A stretch of 54,728 bases of DNA from Prorocentrum cordatum (GCA_963575745.1 CAUYUJ010006287.1:1-54728), one strand, 5' to 3'; numbered from the stretch's first letter, positions 19,905 through 31,130 are shown. Made by a program: numbers and translations. Notes: generated by a model from the sequence alone, not told the origin.

Positions 19905-22900
19905 CCCCACCCCCAACAGAATCTGGAAGGCCCTGGGGGTCCCCGAGGCTCTCCTGGGCCATCCCTGGGGGGCCCAAAACGGACCAAGAATGCTCCAAGA
20001 GGCGCCGAAGACGGTCCACGAGGGCCCCGAGACGCCCAAAGATCGTTCCAAGACGCCGAAGATGGCTCCAAGACGGCCCAAGAGGCCTCCAAGACGTCCC
20101 ACGAGACCTCCGCAAGCACTCCCGAAAGGACCCCAAGAGGCCAAAATCGTCAAAGTCGTAGAGGAAAACGTAGATTTCTAGCTCTACGACTTGTCGGCCA
20201 TCACGGCGTGGAAAACTGTCCAAAAGGCCTCCAAACCCGCCCCAAAACGGCCCCGGAGGCTCGCAAGAGGACCCCAAGACGGCCCAGGAGGTTTCCAAGA
20301 CGGCCCAAGAGGCGCCCAAGACGGCCCAAGAGAACCCCAAGACGGCGCCAAGAGGGCCAGAGAAGGCGAGTCCGAACCGAAAATTCTAGCCTTCCACCCC
20401 AAGCGGCTCCCAGGAGGCCCCAAGAGGTCCCCAAGATGCCCCAAGAAGCCCCCAAGAGGGCCCCCCAAGGCCCCCAAGACGCCCCAAGAGGCCCAAACCA
20501 AAATACGCCCCACGAGGGCCCAAAACACCCCCCCAGAGGCTTCGAGACTGCTAGAAAGAGACCCCCGGAAAGCCTCCCAAGAGATCCCGACGAATATCCA
20601 AGAGGCCTCATACCCACAACCTCGGCACGGTGGCGGGATGGGCCGAAGGCCATTCGATCCGTCGCCCCCTGTCGATTCATCGCAGGGATGCCTGGCGTGC
20701 TGGATCCTATCGGTTTTGGTTTTGGTTCTTTTCCCCAAAGAACTCTCGCAGTGGGCTTCGGCCCGTCCCGCCGGGGTCCCGGGAGGATTGCCCAGGAGCG
20801 CAGGCTCTACGAACAATCCTCCCTGAAACGGCCGTTTCGCTCGGGACGTACTCCAAAAATCGCGAAGATGGCCCAAGATGGCCTCCAAGTTCGCCCAAGA
20901 TGGTCCAAGACGGCCTCCAAGACGGCCCAAGAGAGTCCAAGACGGCCCAAGACGGCCCAAGAGGCCCCCCAGAGGCCTCCCAGACGGCCCAAGAGGCCTC
21001 CAAGAGGTCCTCCAGGAGGGCCCGAAGAGGCCAAAATTATTGCTTTTCCCTAGGTTTTTGAAGGACTTTGGAATTTGCTTCTTCTCGGCATTCCGACGGC
21101 TCAAGACGGCCCAAGAGGCCCCCAAGATCGCCCAAGAGGGCCCCATGACGGCCGTGGCCTCCAAGATGGCCCCAAGAGGGCCCCAAGACGGCCCAAGAGG
21201 CCTCCAACACGCCCAAGATGGCCTCCAAGACGCCCATGATGGCCTCCAAGACGGCCCCGAAGCGCCCCAAGAGGGTCCCCCGTTGGCCTGGAAAGGCCCC
21301 CAAGACGGCTCCCGACGGCGTCAGACGTGCCAGGAACCCACCAAGATGGCCGAAGTTGGCTCGAAGCTGGCCCAAGGCGGCCCAAGAGGCCCCTAAGAGG
21401 GCCTCCAGGAAGGCCAGAAGAGGCCAAAAACATTGATTTTCCTGTGGTTTTTGACGGATTTTGATATTTCCGTCTTTTCGGCCTTCCGACGGCTCGAGAC
21501 GGCCCAAGAGCCCCCAAAGATCGCCGAAAGATCGCCCAAGAGGCCTCCAAGACGGCCAAGAAGACCTTCAAGATGCCCACGTGTTCCCCGAAGGCTTTCC
21601 AAACCGATTCGGGGAACACATGGTCCGATGGCTTGGCAGGTCTGGCCTCAACGATCGGCCACATAATTAGGCGCTTCCAAAAAGGCAGGGGGCGGCGGTG
21701 GTTCGCCGTAGGCGTCTTCGATCCGCCGCCCCCTGTTGATTCATCACAGGGGTGCCTGGCGTGCTGAACTTCTTACGATTTTGGTTTTGGTTCTTTTCCA
21801 AAAGAAATCTCCCAGTGGGCTCCGGCGCGTCCTGCTGGGGTCCCGGGAGGATGCCGAAAGATCTTCCAGAGATGGTTGCAAAGGGCTTTTCCATTCCAGA
21901 CGTTCCCCAAGATCGTCCAAGATGGCCTCCAAGACGCCTCCAAGAGGGCCAAGATGGCCTCCAAGACGGCTAAAATGGCCCCAAGATGCCTCCAAGACGG
22001 CCCGAGGTGCACCCAAGACGCCCTAAGATGGCCTCAAGATGGCCCAAAACTGCCCAATAGGCCCCCAAGAGACCTCCAAGACGGCCCAAGAGGCCTCCAA
22101 GAGGTCCTCCAGGAAGGCCCGAAGAGGCCAAAATCATTGATTTTCCTTGGTTTTTGAACGATTTTGGTGTTTGCGCCTTTTCGGTTTTCCGACGGCCCAA
22201 GACGGCCCAAGAGGCCCTCAAGATCGTTCAAGAGGCCCCCAAAGGGGCCCCATGACGGCCCAAGTGGCCTCCAAGACGGCCCCAAGAGGGCCCCAAGACG
22301 GCCCCCAAGAGGGCCCCAAGTCGGCCCAGAGAGGCCCCCAAGACGGCTCCCGACGGCGTCAGACGTGCCAGGAACCCACCAAGACGGCCGAAGATGGCCT
22401 TAAGATGGCCCAAGACGGCCCAAGAGGCCTCCAAGAGGGCCTCCAGGAAGGCTCGCAAAGGCTGATTTCCCTAAGAGCTTTTGAATGATTTTGGCATTTG
22501 CTTTTTTTCGTTCTTCCGACGGCCCGAGACGGCCCAAGTGCCCCCAAAGATCGCCCAAGACGGCCCAAAGAGGCCCCCAAGACGGCCCAAGAGGCCTCCA
22601 AAACGCTCAAGATGGCCTCCAAGACGGCCCGAGAGCCCTCCAAGACGTCCTCCAAGAAGGCCCGAAAGGGTCAAAATGGCCTCCAGGCGGCCAAGATGAC
22701 CTTCAAGATACCCACGTGTTCCCCGAAGACTTTCCAAACCGATTCGGGGAACACATGGTCCGATAGCTTGGCAGGTCTGGCCTCAACGTTCGGCCACATA
22801 GGCACTTCCAAAAAGGCAGGGGGCGGCGGTGATTCGCCGTAGGCGTCTTCGATAGAATCTGGAAGGCCTCGGGGGTCCTCGTGGCGCCAGCTCCCCGGGA

Positions 22901-23000
22901 GCCCCAAGGGCCCTAAGGCTTCTCTGGCCCGCCACTTCGGCCACTTGGAACTCGCGCGCAGCGCCCCAGACCACCTCCATAGCCTCGACAGGCCCCGACG
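19905..23000. repeat. degenerate 10-11 bp minisatellite (CCCAAGA(C/G)G(G/C)), about 3 kb
   Basis: The unit CCCAAGACGG alternates with CCCAAGAGGC(CT), giving a dominant ~21-bp doublet across the region. Translations read K-T-A-Q-E-A-P-K or Q-D-G-P-R-G-L-Q on one strand and S-W-A-V-L-G-R-L-G-G on the other. Frames drift because the units are not multiples of three. Islands of non-repeat sequence occur at 20600-20850, 21030-21080, 21430-21480, 21600-21900, 22130-22190 and 22460-22520. Confidence 0.85.
20636..22860 (+). repeat. higher-order direct repeats inside the minisatellite
   Basis: Two unique-sequence islands are themselves duplicated. Island 1 is GATCCG(T/C)CGCCCCCTGT through GGGGTCCCGGGAGGAT, at about 20655-20795 and 21718-21852. 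Island 2 is CCACGTGTTCCCCGAAG through GCCGTAGGCGTCTTCGAT, at about 21576-21721 and 22711-22855. Short AT-rich islands of ATTTTG-TTTTCGG-TTCCGACGG type also recur at about 21060, 21450, 22150 and 22490. The array thus grew by segmental duplication of about 1.1 kb as well as by unit slippage. Confidence 0.75.
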
Positions 23001-23140
23001 ACCACGAGCGCTCAAGGAGAAGGCGCTTCTGTTCCAGGGCTGGCCAGATCTTCCCACCTGTGCCCCCTGGGGCCGACGACTTACCTGATCCAGATTTCCT
23101 GCTCCTCCTTCCGCTTCCTGCCTCCTTGATCCTACCCCGA

Positions 23141-23395
23141 CTCGTCGCTTGAGTATTTCTGTGTAGCTGGCTGGCATCGGCCCTTCGCGGACATTCCGAT
23201 GTGGCGTCCACTTTGGGGAGGGAGGAGGAGGGGGAAACAAAAAGGCCTTCGACGCCCTGGCTCTTCGCTTCAGTGTTTCTGTGTAGCTTGCTGGCATCGG
23301 CCATTCGCGGACATTCCAATCTGGCATTCACTTTGGGGAGGGATGGAGGAGGGGGATCAAAAAGGCCTTCGACGCCCAGGTGCGCCTCACTCTCG
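23141..23395 (+). repeat. 125-bp tandem duplication
   Basis: The unit CGCTT(G/C)AGT(A/G)TTTCTGTGTAGCT through AAAAAGGCCTTCGACGCCC occurs at about 23145-23269 and 23270-23395 with around a dozen differences. No coding motif was seen on either strand. Confidence 0.8.
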
Positions 23396-23654
23396 CCCTG
23401 CGTCCATGACAAATGAGACACCGAAGCTCGGGGATCGTTTACGACGTCGTCGCGGTTTCGTGGACCTATGCGGGGCCTCCGAGGCCACGGCTGTACCCCT
23501 TCCTTCTCGAAGCCCCCCCTGTCATTTTCCGAACCCCCGAGCCCCGCGCCGACAACAGGCCTCCTAGCACCCCATCGTTCTCGAAGGACCACCCGAGAAC
23601 ACACACACACACACACAGCCCCAACACACGCCCCCAACGCAACAAGAACTGGGG

Positions 23655-23935
23655 CTCTCTGGGGGGCCTCCTGGACCGTCTTGGGGCGATCTTGGAGGCT
23701 TCTTGGGCCACCTTGGACGCTCTCGATACCGAACAAACGAAGATGCTAAACGTGTACGTTTTCCGGAGGGAATGGGACGATGCTTGCCTCGCGGGGGCCC
23801 TCTTGGGGGCCCCTTGGGCTGTCTTGAGGCCATCTTAAGCGTTCTTGGAATGCTCGTGGGGCGCTATGGGGTCGTCTGGGAGGCCTCCTAGGCTGTCTGG
23901 AAGCTATCGTGGATGCTCTTGGAGTGCTCCCGGCG
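23655..23935. repeat. same minisatellite family in opposite orientation
   Basis: GGCCTCCTGGACCGTCTTGG and GGGGCCCCTTGGGCTGTCTT read as the reverse complement of the 19.9-23.0 kb unit. The orientation switch occurs across 23.0-23.65 kb, which includes the 125-bp duplication and an (AC)n run at 23604-23620. Confidence 0.75.
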
Positions 23936-24052
23936 GTGAAACTGCCCCGCAAAGGGCCGAAAACAAGCCCCGCGACCTGGGGGCTACCCAGGGAGTGAAC
24001 CCATTTGTAATTGTGTGCGGGGGGGGGCGGAGGGCAGACCAACACTCCGACT

Positions 24053-24140
24053 ACATCCATCCATCCATCCATCCATCCATCCATCCATCCATCCATCCAG
24101 ACAGACAGACAGACAGACTGGCAGACAGACAGACAGGCAC

Positions 24141-24178
<38 letters not shown>

Positions 24179-24772
24179 CGACATGGATTCATGCATACAT
24201 ACAGTCATACAGTCATACATACATACATAACTCCATACGTACACACATACAAACATGCATGCATGCATGCATGCATGCATACATACACTCATACATACAT
24301 ACATGAATGCATGCCTGCATGCATGCATACATACGCACATATCGACATGCATACACACATACGTGCATGTATGCATACATACATATACACGCACAACCAT
24401 ACATACATACATACATGCATGCATACATGCATGCACGCATGCATACATTGCATTACGTTACATTGCATTACATTACATTGCACTACATTACATTACATTC
24501 CATTACATTACATTATATTACATTACATTACACTACATTACATACACGCATACATACATACACACGCATACATACATACATACATACATACATACATACA
24601 TACATACATACATACATACAAACATACATACATACATACATACATACACACATGCACCCATCCATATATGTATACATGTATACATACATACATACATACA
24701 TACATACATACATACATACATACACATATACATACACACATACACACATACGTACATACATACATACATACA

Positions 24773-24804
<32 letters not shown>

Positions 24805-25160
24805 CATACATATACATACATACATACAAACATACATACATACAAACATACCTACATACATATATACATACATACATACACATACATACACATACATACA
24901 TACATACGTACGTACATACGTGCGTACGTACATACATACAAGCATACATACATACATACATACGTTCGTACGTACGTACATACGTACGTACGTGCATACA
25001 TACATACATACATGCATACGAACTTGCATTCATACATATGCATGTAACCATACATACGGACATACATACATGCATGTGTGCGTGCATGCATACATGCATG
25101 TATCCACACATACATACACACCTACAGGCATACATACATGCATGCATACATACACACACT
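24053..25160. repeat. tetranucleotide array: (CATC)n, (CAGA)n, (CATA)n, (CATT)n
   Basis: The succession is CATC (24053-24098), CAGA (24098-24180), CATA/CATG mixtures (24190-24445), CATTA (24446-24540) and CATA again to about 25160. Frames of up to 513 codons (I-H-T-Y-I-H-T-Y) are artefacts of the repeat. Confidence 0.95.
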
Positions 25161-25420
25161 GGGGCGCCCACGGGGCGCCCACGGACGGCGCCTGGCCGAC
25201 CACGCGGCAGACCCGGCCAGCGCACGAGGCGCCCACGAGGCGCCCCGAAGGGCGACCTGGCAGACCCGACCAACGCACCACGAGACACCCAAGGGCGCCC
25301 ACGAGGCGCCCACGAGGCGCCCACGAGACGCCCACGAGACGCCCACGAGGGCGCGCACGAGGCGCCCACGAGGCGCCCACGAGGCGCCCACGAGCGGAAC
25401 ACCCGGCAAACCCACCCAAC
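25160..25420. repeat. 11-bp minisatellite GAGGCGCCCAC
   Basis: Imperfect copies of GAGGCGCCCAC occur through the stretch, cleanest at 25290-25395. They translate to R-R-P-R-G-A-H-E-A-P-T repeats. No gene is supported; 25420-25688 is unique without a recognised feature. Confidence 0.8.
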
Positions 25421-25688
25421 GCTCATATGGCTCCTATGAGACACCCAAGGGACGCCAACCAGGCGCACGTCCGGCAGACCCGGCCAGCTGCTCTATGGAA
25501 ACAGGGTAGGAACCACGTGGACGCAAACGCAAGTCGGGGAATGATGCGATAATCGCTAAAGATCTTGGGCAGACCACGATGGATATCCGACGCCGTGACC
25601 GTACGAACACATGTTTCAAATCAGAAGGAGCCGTCCCAGGTTCAGGCTCGTTCTCGCTGCACAGCGAGTGCAACAGTGCGAAGTATGC

Positions 25689-27161
25689 CTAAATATCTTC
25701 GCGCGAAGGCAAGGAAACGAGGGAAGACGGGAAGTATGCTGAAGGCAGTGAGAAAAGGGACATGCGGTGTACGCACTCCTTCGAAGGCATCGCTGCCTCA
25801 CCGTGATCATCTTCCCCCAGCAGCCCCCCGACAGCGAATCCGACGTGCCCGAGGTGCTTGACGTAGAAGTTCAAGTACTGGATGCCCTGCCGGGTCCGCC
25901 CGTGGGCAACCTTCACCTGCACCTTTCCAAACTGCAACCAGCTCGGCGACTCGTCGACCCCACCCTGAGCTTCGAAACGAAGACCGCCAGCCAGTCTCGC
26001 CTCCACCCACTGTCCTGTGATGTTGATCTCTTGGAAGTACATGTCTGTGCATTCGTCACCCAATCGGCTCGCCTCGGCATCTACACGGAACATCGTGTTC
26101 TCGACAGACCCTCCCCGAGGGATGTGGATCAGAACGTGCTTGCCAGGCCTCATCAAATCGAACCGCTCTCCATGAATATTTTGTAAATGGGGATCGCCAA
26201 TGGCAGCTGCGGCTCCGTCTGCCCCGGCTCCCCCGGCAACCGCCCGGGCTTCGGCGCCAGAATCTGTACCGTTCAAGGGGGTGCGGAACTCTGCTTCGGT
26301 GGGCTTCGCGCGCACCTGGCCCTGGTTGGACTTCGCGATGGCGGGTGCAGAAACGCGCTCTGACGTGGTAGTCTGCACCTGTTCCTGGCCGGAAGTCGCG
26401 CCAAGGGTTGCAGAACTATCACAAACCAGAACCAAGTCGTTCCATGAATTATCCTCCACCCGCCCGAAATTATTGCCATAATCGCAATGGTTCCACCGTG
26501 GGTCCAGTCGGCTTGCTGCGCATTTCTTGTAGAACTCATCTCGGCCTGCATTCAGAGCAGGCAACGCAGACGTAAACTCCTCTGACGTGGCGTAGCGCAG
26601 CCTAGGGCAGAAGGACGAGTACGATGTGAGGTCCTCAAGTTTGGAACATCCGCCAGAGCACGGAGAGGCCCAAAGGAAACAGATACCGTTCACGTGGTAA
26701 CAATAGTCCTCCACACTTTTTTCCCGCAAGGCGTTGCGATCGATGCTAGACTTCCAGCAAAGGTTCCAATGCGACATGTGCGAATGACCTGCGATGGTAA
26801 TGTCGGATATTGGCGTGGGGTACTGGGAAGATTCGCCCTGCGACACCGTGGTGCTGTTGAAGAGAAACTCGGAATGATACCCCGCGTCAGTGCTGCCCAA
26901 CGGAATCGTCTTGGCGGGGTCCACCATCACCGTGCACTTGCCCAAGCCGGATCCGACAATACATTCATCTTCCACGCTGCACTCATTGTCACCATCTACG
27001 CTGACACCCTTTAGCCATTCAACGTCGCGGCTCCTCATTCTCACCGTGCCCACGCCATTGACGCTTACCCCGACAGCTTGGGAACTCCCGAGTATGAATA
27101 TGGAAGCCTTGAGAGGTCTGGTGCAAAGCATCCTGACCAGGTATTTGTGAGATGCGCTCAA
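25689..27161 (-). CDS. GDPHL-motif (von Willebrand type D-like) protein, 490 aa
   Basis: This is an intact 490-codon frame with balanced composition. Residues about 50-255 are Cys-rich (pairs such as NECSVEDEC, CYHVNGICFLWASPCSGGCS, KKCAASRLDPRWNHC), typical of extracellular disulfide proteins. An Ala/Gly/Thr linker follows (about 256-318). The C-terminal domain starts GDPHLQNIHGERFDL (322-336), continues GKHVLIHIPRG and ends near GFAVGGLLGEDDHGEAA (about 455-472). GDPHL plus a beta-rich region is the start of type D domains; dinoflagellates carry many such proteins of unknown role. The N-terminus lacks a convincing signal peptide, so an upstream exon may be missing or Met11 or Met42 may be used. 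The last ~20 residues look less conserved and could be intron read-through. Function is unknown; a secreted or surface role is an inference. Confidence 0.75.
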   Translation of the reverse strand: MSASHKYLVRMLCTRPLKASIFILGSSQAVGVSVNGVGTVRMRSRDVEWLKGVSVDGDNECSVEDECIVGSGLGKCTVMVDPAKTIPLGSTDAGYHSEFLFNSTTVSQGESSQYPTPISDITIAGHSHMSHWNLCWKSSIDRNALREKSVEDYCYHVNGICFLWASPCSGGCSKLEDLTSYSSFCPRLRYATSEEFTSALPALNAGRDEFYKKCAASRLDPRWNHCDYGNNFGRVEDNSWNDLVLVCDSSATLGATSGQEQVQTTTSERVSAPAIAKSNQGQVRAKPTEAEFRTPLNGTDSGAEARAVAGGAGADGAAAAIGDPHLQNIHGERFDLMRPGKHVLIHIPRGGSVENTMFRVDAEASRLGDECTDMYFQEINITGQWVEARLAGGLRFEAQGGVDESPSWLQFGKVQVKVAHGRTRQGIQYLNFYVKHLGHVGFAVGGLLGEDDHGEAAMPSKECVHRMSLFSLPSAYFPSSLVSLPSREDI

Positions 27162-27660
27162 AAGCGCAAGTCAACTGCAAGTGTGCGCGTACGAGCTGAG
27201 AACACCGAGAGCACTGAGCAAAAACACGCGGACATCCCGCCCATGCATTATTATTCTTGTCTCCCGCAGCCTCCTCGCTCCCTTCCCTCCCTGGCTCGCT
27301 CCCCCATTCTTGCTGCTTGTCTTGATGGTTCCTCTCTGCGCCCATGCCCTCCTACAGGCTCAGCGTGCCCGTCGGGCTGGGCCCCCGCTCGGGCAGAATC
27401 ACGGGCTCGATGCTTCTGTGCTGGTCCCGAGCAGGCGTGCACCACTTCGGGGGACGCAGAGCGTGATTAGAGCACCCCTCCACGCGGCCCTGAACACGAC
27501 GACCGAATCGAGCCACGACGACCAGTGCCCACTCCAACCCCACAGGAACAGCAGACACCGCACACGACGCTCACGCACAGCCCTTCTCCGGCGGCCGCCG
27601 GGCGCCAGTGCAGCGAGGAGCCGGGGCGGGGCACGCCCAGCACGAACCCCGCCCGACTCT
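27162..27660. other. unique sequence upstream of the GDPHL gene, no gene recognised
   Basis: This region would hold the 5' flank or earlier exons of the minus-strand gene. No SL relic, start exon or repeat was recognised. A short pyrimidine-rich stretch lies at 27266-27310. Confidence 0.4.
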
Positions 27661-27665
27661 GCAAC

Positions 27666-27797
27666 CTGCCATCGCTCGGACGTCTATTCCCTGTGATTTT
27701 TTCGGTTTCGTGCGTGGTTTTCTTCGCCACATGATCAAGGATTCTCCTCGATGGTCCTCGCCGAAGGAAAAAAAACACACGTCCGAGCGATGCCAAG
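27666..27797. mobile_element. MITE-like element, family M2 copy 2, 132 bp
   Basis: This is the same element as 9523-9651: GCCATCGCTCGGACGTCTAT at the left, CACGTCCGAGCGATGCC at the right, and the shared interior ATGATCAAGGAT(T/G)CTCCTC and TGGTCCTCGCC. Flanking sequence is TGCAAC on the left (27660-27665) and TGCAAAC on the right (27798-27804), again suggesting a target-site duplication of 6-7 bp. Confidence 0.8.
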
Positions 27798-27799
27798 TG

Positions 27800-28600
27800 C
27801 AAACGGCTGGGCCGCGCGGGGCGGGCCGCGTGCACGCACAGCCACGCATACCGAGCCGTCGGCACGCCGCGCCAGGGGCACGACCTTAAGCACGCCGAGC
27901 GGGGCGGCGGCACGGCACCGCGCGCACGACGCCACTGCGGATTCGAGCATCGGAGCGCGGCACGACACGGCACGACCGACGGCAAGGGAGATGGGCGACA
28001 CGCCGCGACATGCCGTGCCTGACGGAGCCAGGAGCTCGGCGGCGAAGATGGGGGCGAATAGCCCCAGGGGCGGGCGTCGCACGCAGTCGCCCGGGACCCT
28101 CGCCGAAGGCATGGAGCATCGGCGCCCATGGATGCATGTGTTGCTCCCCCTGGGCTGTTCGCCCCCCTCGTCGCCTCCGAGGAACACTGCAGGACACACA
28201 TCAAACCACACACGGTGGTACTACGAGCTGGCCATGCACGGCACGGCACGGCACGGAGCGGAAACAGCACGCCAAGCGAAACACCGAACTACGGACACGC
28301 CTCGGCGCGGTACGCCCGACGGGATCACGCTCGTGGAACACGTCGCGACACCATACGGCTCGGCGTGCCCGACGGACTCACGAAGTGGGAACACGACGCG
28401 ACATGGCACATACAGGGAAGTAGACAACACCTCGCGACAACGCATGGCACGGCACAGCACGCCTGGCGAAAATGCGCATTGGGGAACGACGCGACACAGC
28501 ACCAAGCGGCACGGCATGCCACCCCCAACCGAACGGGACCGCACAAGCTGGACACGGTTGCTCCGCTTCAAACCTGATCGAGCAAAAACGGGAAGCGCCG
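27800..28600. repeat. degenerate GGCAC(G/A)-rich region
   Basis: Words such as GGCACGGCACGGCAC, GCGACAC and CGGCACGAC recur irregularly, e.g. 27958-27975, 28230-28258 and 28445-28462. Unit length is not constant. Overlapping frames exist on both strands, but none shows a family signature. Confidence 0.5.
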
Positions 28601-28785
28601 ATTTTGTCCATTGGGTTGTTATGGATGATGGCGACGACAAGGCGTCGGATGCCGAAGACGACGGCGTGGATGAGGGGGAGGACAGCGATGGGAGCAGGAC
28701 GACAAAGAGCAGGAAAACAAGCACGAGGAGAATAATGAGTACGAGGAGGAAGAGATTGAGGAGGATGAGGAGGACGAGGACGAGG

Positions 28786-28864
28786 ACGAGGAGGGGGAGG
28801 AGGAGGAGGAGGAGGAGGAGGAGGAGGAGGAGGAGGAGGAGGAGGAGGAGGAGGAGGAGGAGAA
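28786..28864. repeat. (GAG)n microsatellite
   Basis: A near-pure GAG run of about 25 units is preceded by GAGGAC triplets. Confidence 0.9.
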
Positions 28865-28944
28865 AGGATGGAGGACGAGTACGAGGAGGAACGAAACAGA
28901 GAAAAATCCCACGCCATAGAGAGGCGCACCGTCCACCATCCTCG

Positions 28945-29942
28945 TTAGGCAGCGCGCACGCCACCGCCCGCGGCGGCCGCGGGGCCTGTCCTCAGGGCCT
29001 CGGAGCCGTTGTCCACCAGCTCCTCGGACGTGTCGCAGTTGCCGTAGAAGCCGTCAACCTCGTCTGAGGGGACGGCGGCGGCCATGCCCCCGTGGACAGC
29101 GGGGATGCCAGGCTGAAGATCAGCGTCAGAACTCGCAGCAGCTTCAGCAATGCCGTGGTTGCCCGCGCTCGGAGCTGCGCAGGCGCCCAGCGCAGCAACC
29201 GCCCCTTGAAGAGCCTCGGCGGTAGCCAGCGCCAGACCATTGTAGTCGCCAGCGCTCGAGGCCTGCACATCGGACGAAGTGAAGAACTGATGGAGCGGAG
29301 CTGCTGTGTCGTGCTCCTCGGCGGGGATAGCTCTTTCACCGTCGGAGAATCCCCGCTCGTCGTGGTATAATCGTAGAGGCCTGCAGGGTGCTCGCTACTT
29401 TGCGCAGCCGCTACCAATTCAGGGGATGCCACCCCCTCTTCACCATTCTCAACCGAGCCGTCCTCGAAGTGGTCATTGAGAAGGTCAGCCTGCATATCGT
29501 CGCCATCGCCTGCGAGCTCCTCGTCGGCGGCCGCTGTTATGAGCAAGTCCTCGTCGCCTGAGCCCTCTGGAGCAGGAGTCGCCGCACCATCCGCAAACGT
29601 AGGTGATCGGCGCCCCGACGAACTTGAAGCGGTTTCAAGCAACGGGTCTGGCTTATTCAGCATCCACATCACCATCTCCCGCTGGTCAGCGCTGCGCGAG
29701 TAGGTGTTGTCCACGCACTGGGCAGCAGCAAGCACCTGGGCAGCCGCGAGCGTATCAGGGTGAGCCTGAGCGGGGGCGTCGGCGCACCGCAGCGCCCAGT
29801 TATTCAGCCCCAGAGACAGCCGAACTCCAGGTGCGCAGCGCCAGCAGCAAGTCCTGGGGCGCGGTCGCGGGGAAGGCCCCCGCCGCCGTCGGACTTCCAG
29901 CCGACATGTGCGCGTGACCTGGACCAGGTGGCTCGCCAGCAA
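28945..29942 (-). pseudogene. acidic reading frame downstream of the LINE relic, with a frameshift
   Basis: The minus strand reads a coherent acidic protein from about 29880 to 29300 (e.g. REMVMWMLNKPDPLLETASS, GDEDLLITAAADEELAGDGD, NDHFEDGSVENGEEG). It then continues coherently in a neighbouring frame to a stop at 28945 (AGDYNGLALATAEALQGAV, PSDEVDGFYGNCDTSEELVD). One frameshift near 29290-29310 is required. Upstream it runs into the 99-bp repeat array. No family was recognised. Given its position and strand it may be the C-terminal part of the same transcript as 30336-31130. Confidence 0.35.
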
Positions 29943-30620
29943 GAGGCCTTAGCTTCCGCGCGGTCGCGGGGGAGGCCAACGCCGCCGTGGGGCTCGCAAC
30001 CGACAGATTAGACTGACCTGCGCCAGGTGGAGCGCCAGCAGGAGGCGCGACTTCATGTGCGGTCGCGGGGGGAGGCCCCCGCCGCCGTCAGACACCCAGC
30101 CGTCAAGTGTGACAGTTCTGCTCCGCGAGGGCCGCCTGCATGGTGCCCGGCGGCGTCATGCGCGGTCACGGGGGAGGCCCCCGCCGCCGTCGGGGTTCAA
30201 GCCGACATGCCAGAGTGCACATCAGCAGGGGCATCAGCCAGCTGCGAGCGGCTCTTACACTTGCGCGGTCGCAAGGGGGGGGCCGCCGCCGTCGGAGTCC
30301 CAACCGACATGCCAGAGTGTACTTCAGCAGGGGCGTCAGCAGCAGGTGACTCTTGCGCCTGCGCGGTCGCGGGGGGGGCCCACCGCCGTCGGGCTTCCAG
30401 CCGACGTGCCAGTGTGAACTCCACCAGAGGCACCACCTGCAAGAGGCTGTTCATCGTGCGCGGTCGCGGGGGAGGCCCCCGCCGCCGTCGGAGTTCCAAC
30501 CGACGTACCAGACTGAGGACCACCATGGGGGACGCCAAGACCTCGCCGGTCTTCAGGCGCGGTCGCGGCGAACGCCCCCACTGCCGTCAGAGTGCCAGCC
30601 GACTGGTCATCTGAGAGAGC
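29858..30620 (-). repeat. eight tandem copies of a ~99-bp unit, formerly coding (33-residue repeat)
   Basis: On the plus strand each unit starts GCGGTCGCGGGGGAGGCCCC and continues CGCCGTCGGxxTxCCAxCCGAC, at about 29858, 29961, 30059, 30163, 30266, 30364, 30460 and 30559. Spacings of 96-104 bp centre on 99. On the minus strand the unit encodes (S)VGTPTAAGASPATA plus about 18 variable residues. The motif is conserved while the reading frame is broken by 1-2 bp indels between copies. This indicates a once-coding 33-residue repeat that has lost its frame, or one spliced in a way I cannot see. Confidence 0.7.
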
Positions 30621-31130
30621 AGTGGACGATCCTCCCACAATGCCGTCAGGACGGACAACGCCGAACCCATGTTTTGCCATGACAGGGTCGAAGTCGACGT
30701 CGTCACTGCGGCTGTCCGAGGCAGCAGGGCTCACGGCAAGAGGTGGAGGTATACCGGGGGGGCGGCTCGCCAGACGACGCCGCCGTCGGATCTCTGGGGG
30801 TGTCGTTGCGTCCGTCACGCGAGCGGCGGATCGCAGCTTGGAGTTGAGCCTCAAACTCTGCGCCAACAAGAATAGGGCCAAAATGATGAGCATACTCCGA
30901 AGGGTCCAACGCATCATCTTCATTGGGCGACTGGTGAATTGGGCTAGGGCCGTCAGCGCCCTCATCATCAGCAAACGCAGATTCGCTTATGAGGGCAATG
31001 TCTCCGTCGGTCGGGATGGGGTACCCACCGCGATCAATACTATCATCGCCTTCACCAGGGCCTTCATCTTCAGCCGCAACACCGTTGCACAAGCCGGGTG
31101 TGGGGAGGCACGGCAGCGGATGAAGGCGTG
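30336..31130 (-). pseudogene. acidic protein fragment with UIM-like motif leading into the 33-residue repeats
   Basis: In the frame ending at 30703 the minus strand reads AAEDEGPGEGDDSIDRGGYP, FADDEGADGPSP, then SEYAHHFGPILVGAEFEAQL followed by QAAIRRSRDG. The stretch EFEAQLQAAIRRS has the spacing of a ubiquitin-interacting motif (acidic patch, LQxAIxxS). A frameshift near 30760 leads to RSDDVDFDPVMAKHGFGVVR and then the SAGTLTAVGAFAATA repeat. The UIM reading rests on a dozen residues and is tentative. The fragment sits immediately downstream of the LINE C-terminal region, so it may be part of that element's polyprotein. Confidence 0.3.

Noticed and set aside
19680-22842. Series of 80-450 codon frames rich in K-T-A-Q-E-A-P-K or S-W-A-V-L-G
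   Set aside because: They are minisatellite translations; frames change whenever the 10-11 bp unit slips.
24011-25552. 513-codon open frame (I-H-T-Y repeats) and Cys/Met/Tyr-rich counterparts on the other strand
   Set aside because: It is a translation of (CATA)n/(CATG)n; a 12-base period lacks stops in several frames by construction.
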